Positions 16,364 through 23,023 of a stretch of DNA of 64,000 nt are shown here, one piece after another. The notes under the pieces are model-generated. The model was given only the letters and a program-made list of their open reading frames with translations, had not been told where the DNA came from and did not search any database. Positions within the stretch are counted from its first letter, which is position 1; every line of letters begins with the position of its first letter. The translations under genes and the position numbers were made by a program. This DNA comes from Ottelia alismoides (taxonomy: Eukaryota > Streptophyta > Magnoliopsida > Alismatales > Hydrocharitaceae). The stretch is taken from assembly GCA_037367405.1 (NCBI GenBank), contig JAZKJV010003265.1:16503-80502 (forward strand). The letters are read 5' to 3'.

Positions 16364-17206
16364 TTAGGCAGGTATCTCCTCGCCGTTCTTCAAACGACGG
16401 AAGGCTTCGGTCAAGGACCAGATCGCGCGATTCAGCATCGTCGTGCGGTCAATGGCCTGGAGCGGGCGAGTCGTCACCCGCTTGCCAGCGGCATTGCTGC
16501 CACGCAAGCCGCCGCGCACCAAGTTTTCCTGGGCCACGTTCAACGTCGTCCATAGGTCTGCTGGCGTATCCTCATGGCGCCTCGGCGTCACCACTTGCGC
16601 CGGACTGATCGGCGCTTTGGCCGGATCGTCATAGCGCAACAGCAACGCCGCCTCACCGAATGCTTCGCGTTCCTCGCGCGTGACGGTCGTGGACTTCATG
16701 CCATCCAGAGCCTCCGAGACGCGCGTGAAGTCGCTCAGGATTTGATGAGCGCTTTCGACGACCCGGTCAACCACGTCGCCTCGGTGCAAGACCCGCAGAT
16801 CCCCGATGGTATCGCCGGTGACGATTCCATTGGAGCAGACGAAGCGAAACAGTCCTGCCAGCATCTGGTAAGCCGTCGATCCGTCATGCGAGTTGATCAG
16901 GACGATTTCCTGAGCCTCGCCGCCAGCCGTTTGGTTTCGATGCCGCAAACGCAGCATATGCTGTGCAAAGGGACTTCCATTCTCGCTGCGGCTGCCCGAC
17001 TGGGCACAGAAGAACGGCTCAAATCCCTCTCGCCGAAGCGCCGCCAACACGCGGCTCGTCGGAATGTAGGTGTATCGAGCCGAGCAGGACTCATGCGGCT
17101 CCTCCGCAAAGATGCTCGGTGCGACCTCCCGAATCTCGTCATCGGTCAGCGGGTGGTCGGATTGCAGGCTCTTAGCCGGCTCAAAAGGCTTAATTAGTTC
17201 AGCCAT
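16364..17206 (-). CDS. DUF932 protein
   Basis: 280 aa. The family core is clear: 'HMLRLRHR', 'EIVLINSHDGSTAYQMLAG', 'FRFVCSNGIVTGD' and the later helical 'SEALDGMKSTTVTREEREAF'. DUF932 proteins are widespread in conjugative elements and phages, resemble LGT/YfjQ-type proteins and are of unknown biochemical function. RNA copy 5 and a strong leader precede it; a terminator follows, so it is monocistronic. Confidence 0.85.
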   Translation of the reverse strand: MAELIKPFEPAKSLQSDHPLTDDEIREVAPSIFAEEPHESCSARYTYIPTSRVLAALRREGFEPFFCAQSGSRSENGSPFAQHMLRLRHRNQTAGGEAQEIVLINSHDGSTAYQMLAGLFRFVCSNGIVTGDTIGDLRVLHRGDVVDRVVESAHQILSDFTRVSEALDGMKSTTVTREEREAFGEAALLLRYDDPAKAPISPAQVVTPRRHEDTPADLWTTLNVAQENLVRGGLRGSNAAGKRVTTRPLQAIDRTTMLNRAIWSLTEAFRRLKNGEEIPA

Positions 17207-17284
17207 GGGTTTCTCCTCAAGCGGTGATTGAACATCACCCCAGCGAGAAACCCTGCCCTGACGGGAAGAATTTCTCGCCAGGGC
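17207..17284 (-). promoter_or_regulatory. Two-hairpin leader of the DUF932 gene
   Basis: GGGTTTCTC 17207-17215 with GAGAAACCC 17245-17253, containing an inner GGTGAT/ATCACC hairpin (17223-17239). A GC stem, GCCCTG.../...CAGGGC, lies at 17255-17284. Confidence 0.75.
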
Positions 17285-17296
17285 ACAGATCGACGT

Positions 17297-17418
17297 TGCC
17301 TGCTACAGCCCGATGAGGACTGGCCACCTGAAGCGCAGGCACAAGGTGGCGATTCTCCAAGATTAACGAGGGCGGAGACCTCGGCGACTGAAACGCAGTC
17401 GCACCGTCAGACATCGGC
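17297..17418 (-). ncRNA. Pseudoknotted RNA-like element, copy 5
   Basis: TGCCTGC 17297-17303 with GCAGGCA 17335-17341; inner CAGCCC/GGACTG (C-A on plus, G-U on minus); pseudoknot GCCACC 17323-17328 with GGTGGC 17345-17350; hairpins CGAGG/CCTCG and GCGACT/AGTCGC; ends CATCGGC. Confidence 0.75.
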
Positions 17419-17448
17419 TTTTTGCAAACGCCTCGGGGAAGCGCCTGG

Positions 17449-17478
17449 AAAAAGCCCCCGGTCGCCGAAGCGGCCGGG
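17449..17478 (-). terminator. Intrinsic terminator after the 17494 gene
   Basis: CCCGG(T)CGC / GCG(G)CCGGG hairpin followed by GGGC and TTTTT on the minus strand. Confidence 0.75.
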
Positions 17479-17493
17479 AGAATGGGGAGTCAT

Positions 17494-17754
17494 TCAGATC
17501 CAGATCGGCGGACGCCCGTCCAAGAGCGCCTGCATACAGCCGATCGCTTGTTCCAACTGATCGCGCTGTTTCAGCGCGCAATCGAGCGCATGTGCCAACT
17601 CGAATCCGCTGATCGGTCGAAATCCTTTCCGGCTGCTCGTCACGGTCCCGGTTTCAACGCAATAGAGCGGGAAATCGCCATCCGTGACGTAAAGGCGTTG
17701 CAGGGCTTCGCTCAACGGAATGGTGGCGTCCGGGTTTGCCAGGGGCGTCTCCAT
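17494..17754 (-). CDS. Hypothetical protein (86 aa)
   Basis: Its ATG overlaps the upstream stop (TGATG), so it is coupled to the 17754 gene. Mostly helical, with a short beta stretch 'DGDFPLYCVETGTV'. No motif recognised. It ends before a terminator and RNA copy 5. Confidence 0.58.
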   Translation of the reverse strand: METPLANPDATIPLSEALQRLYVTDGDFPLYCVETGTVTSSRKGFRPISGFELAHALDCALKQRDQLEQAIGCMQALLDGRPPIWI

Positions 17755-18206
17755 CAGCAGATCCTCCCGGTGAGCCGCGCCACCACCGTATCGAGCAGCG
17801 CCCGGCTGCGGAGCGGCACGATGTGTTCGCCGAGGCCACGGTACTCCTCAGTGCGCGGCGCTCGGTTGGGTTCGGTGACCGTCACCCGCATCCGGTAGAG
17901 GCTCCAGGTTTCCCCGTAGCCCTGCCAGCGCTGAAAGTCCTCGATAACCTCCGGCGGGATGATCCGCCGGCCGCGTTCGCCGGGACGGCCTCGGCCTCGC
18001 GGAAGTTCCAGCGCGGGCCGGAACCAGATGCCGTCCAATTTGACGACATTCCAATCCGGTTGAGGAACCCGTTCGCCCAGCCACCAGGGCTGTGCGTCCC
18101 GATCCGGTTCGACAACGACCTCGACACGGGCGGTACCGGCGGCAAACGCCGCCGAGACCTCGGTCAAGATCGCGGGTGATTGCAATTCAATGGCAGTCAT
18201 GGCCAT
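17754..18206 (-). CDS. Hypothetical protein (150 aa)
   Basis: Start 18206 has GGAG seven bases upstream. A Trp-rich centre ('DAQPWWLGERVPQPDW') is followed by an Arg-rich loop and a beta-rich C-terminal half ending in 'ALLDTVVARLTGRI'. It resembles small ICE proteins but I know no family function. A hairpin over the Shine-Dalgarno precedes it. Confidence 0.6.
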   Translation of the reverse strand: MAMTAIELQSPAILTEVSAAFAAGTARVEVVVEPDRDAQPWWLGERVPQPDWNVVKLDGIWFRPALELPRGRGRPGERGRRIIPPEVIEDFQRWQGYGETWSLYRMRVTVTEPNRAPRTEEYRGLGEHIVPLRSRALLDTVVARLTGRIC

Positions 18207-18287
18207 GGTCGCTCCTCAAAAAAGCAGGAGCGTCCCCAGCAGGGAATCGCCCCTGCGGGTTGGAAAACGGGATCGCGGCGCGATCCC
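18207..18287 (-). promoter_or_regulatory. Leader with hidden ribosome-binding site, 17754 gene
   Basis: GCTCCT 18211-18216 pairs with AGGAGC 18226-18231. Further GC hairpins (CCCC...GGGG, and GGGATCG/CGATCCC at 18269-18287) complete the leader. Confidence 0.6.
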
Positions 18288-18309
18288 CCTTGAATTACAC
18301 TCGTCATCC

Positions 18310-18516
18310 ATGAACCCAACACAACCGCCCCAGCTCACCGTCGTTGACGGCGGTCGAGCACAACTCGAAGTCGCGCTCATCGAGGATCTCGTCCTCGGCC
18401 GAGACGATGCCGCCGCCATCAAGGCGGAACAGCTCAAGCGTCGTGGCTGTTTGTCCTTGGCGAATTCAGATTCGCCAAATCCAAGCGAGCCAGTAGTTCC
18501 TCATCCATCAACCTGA
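18310..18516 (+). CDS. Possible small plus-strand protein (68 aa)
   Basis: An ATG-started frame with natural-looking composition ('LTVVDGGRAQLEVALIEDLV' then an acidic/basic helix) opposes the cargo genes and runs antisense into the 3' end of the 18434 gene. No Shine-Dalgarno is evident. It could be a real overlapping gene or an accidental frame; listed with low confidence. Confidence 0.28.
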   Translation: MNPTQPPQLTVVDGGRAQLEVALIEDLVLGRDDAAAIKAEQLKRRGCLSLANSDSPNPSEPVVPHPST

Positions 18517-18658
18517 GCGCCAGATTCAAATCGGCCCGGCCTTCTCGGGTCGAAACCAGATGCTCCCTCGCCTGGATCAACTCACGCCGGGCGGCGATCT
18601 CGGCATCGCTGGCCCTATCCAGCCAGGCGATAAAGGCTTTGATCGTCGCTTTATCCAT
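18434..18658 (-). CDS. Hypothetical helical protein (74 aa)
   Basis: All-helical, charged ('REGRADLNLALRLMDEELLA'). GGAGAC lies six bases before ATG 18658 and is paired in a leader hairpin (GTCTCC/GGAGAC 18663-18685). Position and leader argue for a real gene; function unknown. Confidence 0.5.
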   Translation of the reverse strand: MDKATIKAFIAWLDRASDAEIAARRELIQAREHLVSTREGRADLNLALRLMDEELLARLDLANLNSPRTNSHDA

Positions 18659-18713
18659 GATCGTCTCCTTGTTTGGGCCGGAGACAACCCCGCCGGGTCA
18701 TCCCCGGTCGGGT
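18659..18713 (-). promoter_or_regulatory. Leader hairpins of the 18434 gene
   Basis: GTCTCC 18663-18668 pairs with GGAGAC 18680-18685 over the Shine-Dalgarno. CCCCG.../...CGGG lies just upstream. Confidence 0.55.
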
Positions 18714-18733
18714 GGTTAAATTGACGCTGCCGC

Positions 18734-19033
18734 CTAAGCTGCCCGACTTTGCCTCGCCGGTTCATGCGGTTGCATGAGCCGATCGGCCTGCACCTGGTGG
18801 ATCAGATACAGCGTCAGCGCCGTATCGAACGGCAAATCCGCCTCATCCTCTTGAAGCCGCTGAAGCCGATCCGCCGACAGTTGCCGGCGAAGTTGCTCCA
18901 GTTGCCCGTCTTCGCCGGTTTCCAGCCAATCCAGGAACTTCGCCAGGCGATCCAGGCGCTGGCAGGTTTTGACGGGATCGTTTCCGGTCAGAACCGAGCG
19001 GATCAGGAGCTTTAGCACAGTGTTTAGTTTCAT
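18734..19033 (-). CDS. Hypothetical helical protein (99 aa)
   Basis: ATG 19033 is chosen over 19039 because GGAG is correctly spaced for it. The product is almost fully helical with Leu/Glu/Gln repeats ('GEDGQLEQLRRQLSADRLQR'). It is the gene served by RNA copy 6 and its leader. No family recognised. Confidence 0.55.
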   Translation of the reverse strand: MKLNTVLKLLIRSVLTGNDPVKTCQRLDRLAKFLDWLETGEDGQLEQLRRQLSADRLQRLQEDEADLPFDTALTLYLIHQVQADRLMQPHEPARQSRAA

Positions 19034-19094
19034 ATACATCTCCAGTCGAAATTGAAGCCAGAGATGCCCCTGCCGGGATCATCCCCGGCAGGGT
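19034..19094 (-). promoter_or_regulatory. Two-hairpin leader of the 18734 gene
   Basis: CATCTC 19037-19042 with GAGATG 19061-19066 covers the Shine-Dalgarno. CCCTGCCGGG.../...CCCGGCAGGG spans 19068-19094. Confidence 0.65.
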
Positions 19095-19106
19095 GGGTTT
19101 CAACAT

Positions 19107-19227
19107 TGCCTACTGCATACCCAACGGGTATGGCCACCTGAAGCGCAGGCACAAGGTGGCGGTTCTCCGGTTTTACAAGGGCGGAGGCCTCGGCGATGAA
19201 AACGTCATCGCAGCGTCAGACATCGGC
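19107..19227 (-). ncRNA. Pseudoknotted RNA-like element, copy 6
   Basis: TGCCTAC 19107-19113 with GCAGGCA 19145-19151 (A-C on plus, G-U on minus); inner CATACC/GGTATG; pseudoknot GCCACC 19133-19138 with GGTGGC 19155-19160; hairpin CAAGG/CCTCG (again G-U only on minus) and GCGATG/CATCGC; ends CATCGGC. Confidence 0.75.
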
Positions 19228-19258
19228 TTTTGCAACGCCCCTTCGTGAAAGGGTTTTG

Positions 19259-19290
19259 AAAAAGCCCCCAAGCGCCCGAAGGCGCCTGGG
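19259..19290 (-). terminator. Intrinsic terminator after the DUF6876-like gene
   Basis: CCCA.GCGCC/GGCGC.TGGG hairpin followed by GGGGGC and TTTTT on the minus strand, 15 bp past the stop at 19305. Confidence 0.7.
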
Positions 19291-19304
19291 ATAACCGGTT
19301 CGGC

Positions 19305-20456
19305 TTAATACTCGCCAGGGAGTAACAAGACGTTGTCGGTCAGGTAAAACCGCCATTCACCGGGTTGCAGGTCGGTGTACTCGGTCGTCCGGCGATGCAG
19401 CACGTTGTCGTTGCCGTCATCCGTGACCAGCTCGGCTTTGCCGTCGTCCGCCACCGTCAGCTTGAGGTGGAGAAACCCCTCGTGCTTCAAGAGCGGAAAG
19501 CATTCGGTGGCAGCGATGTCCAAGAACCAGTAGGCACCGTGGCGTCCGCCTTGCTCGGCGAAAAACTCAACGCCATCGGTGTAGAGCATCTGCCCCAGCC
19601 AATGTCGGTACCATTTGTCCGTACCGTGAAAGTGGCCCAAGGCGTCGCGCAGTTCATTCGCGGTCAGCCGTTGCTTCGGTTCGGGGTCGGGCTCATCCTC
19701 ATTCCCGCCGTCATCCTCGCGCTGAATCGGAATCGCGATCGTCCGGATCGTCGGTTGATCCGGGCGGATCGCCTCCAAGGCCAACGTGCCGACATGAATC
19801 ATCTCGGTCACGGTGGGTTCCACGTCGTCGCCGCCGAGGTTGAGCATCACGGCGGAGACTCGGTGCCCGGCATGGACACGGAGCCAGTCGCGCGCTTTCG
19901 CTTCGGTCAGCATCGGTTGCCGCCAGTGGTCGAGCATCGGGAGATGGCACACGGTCTGGAACAGCGTCCACAGACCCGGATCGTCCAGCGGATCGAGCGC
20001 CGGGTCCAGGACCAACAGCATGGACCGCCGGGTCGCCCGATCGGGCGTCACCAGCAAGCGGTCATACAGCCAGAGCTGCACCAGATCGCCAAAGAGATTG
20101 GCCTTGGGCATCCGTCCCGTGAGCTTTTGCAGTTGCTCAACGTGATCCAGGCGGATCGCGTGGCGACTGCCGGCATCGGCGCAATCCACCACGGTGAGGC
20201 TATTCAGCCCGCCGTCGTGGAGTGGGAGGCTCAAGCGCGCCAGCAGTCCGTTGACGGCCGTGTCGCGGCCCCAGAAGGAACCGAACACCAGCCGGTGGCT
20301 GTCATCGACGCACCAGGCATCGAGATAAATGCCATGGGCTTCCTGGATCTTGAACAACACGCCAACGTCGCTAAACGCGGGTGGGGTTCGGTCCGTATCG
20401 AGGCAGGCGGTTGGCTGAACGTCGTGATCGCGGTCGGTTTCAATCGTTGCCGTCAT
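19305..20456 (-). CDS. Large accessory protein with C-terminal DUF6876-like domain (383 aa)
   Basis: The last 130 residues ('ELRDALGHFHGTDKWYRH', 'MLYTDGVEFFAEQGG', 'YWFLDIAATE') match the DUF6876 domain found alone or fused in plasmid proteins. The first 200 residues are a separate globular region with Asp/His-rich patches that I do not recognise. The start at 20456 sits within a leader hairpin. A fusion of two modules is likely. Confidence 0.72.
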   Translation of the reverse strand: MTATIETDRDHDVQPTACLDTDRTPPAFSDVGVLFKIQEAHGIYLDAWCVDDSHRLVFGSFWGRDTAVNGLLARLSLPLHDGGLNSLTVVDCADAGSRHAIRLDHVEQLQKLTGRMPKANLFGDLVQLWLYDRLLVTPDRATRRSMLLVLDPALDPLDDPGLWTLFQTVCHLPMLDHWRQPMLTEAKARDWLRVHAGHRVSAVMLNLGGDDVEPTVTEMIHVGTLALEAIRPDQPTIRTIAIPIQREDDGGNEDEPDPEPKQRLTANELRDALGHFHGTDKWYRHWLGQMLYTDGVEFFAEQGGRHGAYWFLDIAATECFPLLKHEGFLHLKLTVADDGKAELVTDDGNDNVLHRRTTEYTDLQPGEWRFYLTDNVLLLPGEY

Positions 20457-20514
20457 GAGGTTTCTCCAAAGAAGAACCGGGGACGGCCCCGCTGGGGTGC
20501 TGTCCCCAGTGGGT
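20457..20514 (-). promoter_or_regulatory. Leader of the DUF6876-like gene
   Basis: GGTTTCTCC near 20459 can pair with GGAGAACC-like sequence across GAAGAACC (weaker than in its neighbours). CCCCGCTGGGG and CCCCAGTGGGG lie upstream. Confidence 0.45.
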
Positions 20515-20542
20515 GATACGAAGTGAGATCGAAGGAGCGGAA

Positions 20543-21109
20543 TCAGGCTGCGGCTTTGACCCATTGCTGGCCGACCGCCTGGAAGCGGTAGCCCAAGTCT
20601 TTCAGGCGTTCCCGCTGTTGCCGGAACAGACTCCGGTCAACGGTGGCGTCGAGCTTGACGATCTCGCCGATCGGCCAAAGTGTCCCGAACAAGGCGGCAT
20701 CATCGTCCGTCGCCGCGCTGGCGGGGTCGGTTGGTGACGCTTCCGATTTCGGCGGCACGGGCTCGGAACCCTCGGGTTCGCGGGGAGCCTGCACCGGTTG
20801 GTCGGTATCGATCGGATCGGGTTCCGGCGGTGCGTCCCGTTCGGCTTTGGGCAAGGCATCGATGCTGGCCAGCGCCATGGTTTCGAGAACCGCGCGGATT
20901 TCCACCACCAGCCGGCTGCCGGCGAGGTAGTGGGTCGGATAGATCCGCGAGACACCGAATTCGCCTTCGTAGCGGCCTTCGTCGTATTGGTCGAGCAGCG
21001 TGTCCTTGACGGCGAATTCGCCCAGTTCGGTTTGCAGACGACCGACAGCGAACGGCCCATTACGGCCGTTGATGGTTCGGATAAGAAGAGTCCCGGTGAG
21101 TTTGACCAT
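20543..21109 (-). CDS. DUF3275 protein
   Basis: 188 aa. It begins 'MVKLTGTLLIRTINGRNGPF' and 'GEFAVKDTLLDQYDEGRYEGEF', followed by 'RIYPTHYLAGSRLVVEIRA', the conserved N-terminal OB-like core of DUF3275, then an acidic, Pro-rich linker and a short C-terminal helical domain. The family is almost restricted to PFGI-1/GI-type ICEs, where it neighbours STY4534, as here. Function unknown; DNA binding is plausible from the fold impression only. Confidence 0.8.
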   Translation of the reverse strand: MVKLTGTLLIRTINGRNGPFAVGRLQTELGEFAVKDTLLDQYDEGRYEGEFGVSRIYPTHYLAGSRLVVEIRAVLETMALASIDALPKAERDAPPEPDPIDTDQPVQAPREPEGSEPVPPKSEASPTDPASAATDDDAALFGTLWPIGEIVKLDATVDRSLFRQQRERLKDLGYRFQAVGQQWVKAAA

Positions 21110-21178
21110 TGGGTGAAGCTCCGTGTGGGGGTTTAAAAACCCGGAACGGAGTCCACCCCATCGGGGCAAACGCCCCGG
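21110..21178 (-). promoter_or_regulatory. Nested hairpin leader of the DUF3275 gene
   Basis: CTCCGT 21119 and ACGGAG ending 21151 enclose GGGGTTT/AAACCC and cover the GGAG Shine-Dalgarno. An outer CCCC/GGGG stem lies upstream. Confidence 0.65.
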
Positions 21179-21179
21179 C

Positions 21180-21623
21180 CGGGTGGTTGGATGCATCCGG
21201 AGGCCCCGGAAGGCCTCCAGACGACTTTTCGAGATGACACCGGTGTCGGCCGGTATCGGGGTTAGCGCGTGACCTCGCTTTCGTTCGAGGCCTTCGGCCG
21301 ATCCAGGCGCGACCTGGATCAACGTCTACCGCGCCTTAAAAATGCCTGCTGACATCCGCAATCAGGAAGCCTGAAAGTCAAGCCGGATGTTGTCGGGACC
21401 GCGCAGGCTCGCCGACGTTTTCTGCAATTGCATGGAAAGGGCACAACTTTACCGAAGTTGACACGGTTGACGGCCCTATCCTAGCGCAATTGCGAAACCG
21501 AGGCCAACGGCCATCGATTGGAATTCGGGGAAAGAAGGCGCGACCCCCGAGGGGGTCGCGGACGCGAGAGAAGCGACGGACGATCGGCGGAGCCGACCGC
21601 CGCGCGCGGCGTTTGCGGGTTGT
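21180..21623. other. Gene-free structured stretch between DUF3577 and DUF3275 genes
   Basis: No gene is seen in about 440 bp. It holds several hairpins: GATCCAGG/CCTGGATC (21300-21320), GGAGGCC/GGCCTCC near 21196, a near-perfect palindrome GCGACCCCC/GGGGGTCGC near 21540, and a TGCCTGC...GCAGGC pair near 21342-21408 that echoes the outer stem of the RNA elements. This is a candidate divergent member or a separate RNA. Confidence 0.5.
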
Positions 21624-22232
21624 CTAAACCTGCGGCATGTCCACCGCATTTTCGTCAACGAACGAAAAGGGCTCCGCGTTGCCGAAGTCGGGTAGACCTT
21701 CCAGCCAAGCATCCAGATCATCCTCCTGCTCATCCCCAGGCATAGCTGGAAACTCCGCTTCGGCCGGCGCAGGGGGTTGCGCTGGCACGGTTGACGCAGC
21801 AGGACGCGGTGGCTCGGGCGAAGCGGCTTCCGGCGCCCGTTCCGGCGCCCGGTAGACTTCCTTTCCATCGACCTTGGCCCAGGCAATCCGGAGCAGCCGC
21901 GCCTTGAGGCTGACGCCAGTTTGCCCAGCCTTGTTTCCGGAACGGTAGACGAACGTTTCGGCATAGAGATCGCCGAGCTTGAAGCCCACCAGGACCGATT
22001 TTTCGGCCTTGATGTCGGCCATCAGCGACCGAACGACCTGCTGCGCTTCCGCGCCGGACACCCGGCAATCAAACCAGGTCTTCTCCACTTGGTCGGCCGC
22101 GCCATGCAGCGCCGCCACATCCACTGCCAAGAACGGTTGCCCGCGTTTGACCGGGACTTCCCGGACCCGGTTGAGATAACCGAGACCGGTGACGTGGAGA
22201 TCGAAGTATTGTTCTTCAGTTGAATTAGCCAT
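21624..22232 (-). CDS. STY4534 / DUF3577 ICE protein
   Basis: 202 aa. The first 130 residues, 'YFDLHVTGLGYLNRVREVPV' then 'FLAVDVAALHG', 'WFDCRVSGAEAQ' and 'VLVGFKLGDLYAETF', are the conserved DUF3577 (STY4534) fold. The tail is acidic and Pro/Ala-rich. The gene belongs to the ICE replication/maintenance set next to DUF3275; it is thought to bind single-stranded DNA, which I recall only as a family suggestion. RNA copy 7 precedes it. Confidence 0.8.
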   Translation of the reverse strand: MANSTEEQYFDLHVTGLGYLNRVREVPVKRGQPFLAVDVAALHGAADQVEKTWFDCRVSGAEAQQVVRSLMADIKAEKSVLVGFKLGDLYAETFVYRSGNKAGQTGVSLKARLLRIAWAKVDGKEVYRAPERAPEAASPEPPRPAASTVPAQPPAPAEAEFPAMPGDEQEDDLDAWLEGLPDFGNAEPFSFVDENAVDMPQV

Positions 22233-22297
22233 GACGGAACTCCTAATAAAAAAAAACCGGAGTCACGTCCCCATCGGGGTTCGTAAACCCCGGTGAG
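22233..22297 (-). promoter_or_regulatory. Leader hairpins of the DUF3577 gene
   Basis: ACTCC 22239-22243 pairs with GGAGT 22258-22262 across an A-rich loop covering the Shine-Dalgarno. CCCCATCGGGG and AAACCCCGG hairpins span about 22269-22297. Confidence 0.6.
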
Positions 22298-22314
22298 GTT
22301 GGCTGCAATCGACA

Positions 22315-22437
22315 AGGCCTACGTTCATGCTCAAGGGCATGGCCACCTGACGGTGTAGGCACAAGGTGGCAGAGGGCTCCCTGGATTTGCGAGGCGGGAT
22401 GCCTCGGCGATGAATAACGTCATCGCAGCGTCGGACA
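22315..22437 (-). ncRNA. Pseudoknotted RNA-like element, copy 7
   Basis: GCCTAC 22317-22322 with GTAGGC 22355-22360 (a compensated change from the other copies); inner CATGC/GCATG; pseudoknot GCCACC 22342-22347 with GGTGGC 22365-22370; hairpin GCGATG 22407 with CATCGC ending 22426. Located upstream of the DUF3577 gene. Confidence 0.72.
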
Positions 22438-22447
22438 CCGTTAAAAC

Positions 22448-22990
22448 TTATCGTTTTCTAAACCCATCGAATAGCGCGTTCAACAGCTTCTTGATGTTGA
22501 GCCAAGCGACATCGAGCATGGGCGCCAAGGGTCGTAAACTCTCGCGCACCTCTGACCTTTGTTTGTTGAGGCTCGGGCGGATCATCAACACCCAGAAGAC
22601 ATAGAAGATCGGCGACACGAGCAACCATGCCCACAACCCTTCGCGCAACTTGGCGCCGACTTGGTCGGCTAGGTCGGGCAAGGGCTCCTCGAATTCGGCG
22701 TAATCACCGCAGACGGGTTCGGGTGGCTTGGAAATCCCCGACCCAGACGGATTCGGCGTCACGCACTTGCGGTAGGCGATGACCGCCTGAACCTCGCGCC
22801 CCATCGCCGCCGACCGTTGCACGACGTGGAATTCCGATTCGGCAATCTGCTTGATCAACGAACCGGCCAACGTGTCCGAAAACAAGGTGGCAATGCCGAT
22901 CAGAACCAGCATGGGCGTCACAAAAAAGCCCAACAGCACATGGCGCGTCCAATCCACCGTTTGGCCCCACTTGAGAACGGCTTGGAACAT
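22448..22990 (-). CDS. Two-pass membrane protein, unknown (180 aa)
   Basis: Two hydrophobic segments, near residues 20-45 ('VLLGFFVTPMLVLIGIATLF') and 115-135, flank a periplasmic loop with two Cys residues. The C-terminus is basic and cytoplasmic. It lies just after a lysozyme/conjugation gene and probably belongs to the cell-envelope part of the transfer system. Family not recognised. Confidence 0.62.
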   Translation of the reverse strand: MFQAVLKWGQTVDWTRHVLLGFFVTPMLVLIGIATLFSDTLAGSLIKQIAESEFHVVQRSAAMGREVQAVIAYRKCVTPNPSGSGISKPPEPVCGDYAEFEEPLPDLADQVGAKLREGLWAWLLVSPIFYVFWVLMIRPSLNKQRSEVRESLRPLAPMLDVAWLNIKKLLNALFDGFRKR

Positions 22991-23023
22991 CGCAAATCTC
23001 CCGTTTCAACTCAGCGTTTAATG

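Noticed and set aside
9304..22437. Integron attC-like cassettes
   Set aside because: One element per gene cluster looked like gene cassettes, but there is no integrase of the integron type, core RYYYAAC/GTTRRRY sites are not paired, and the pseudoknot with compensating changes fits RNA better.
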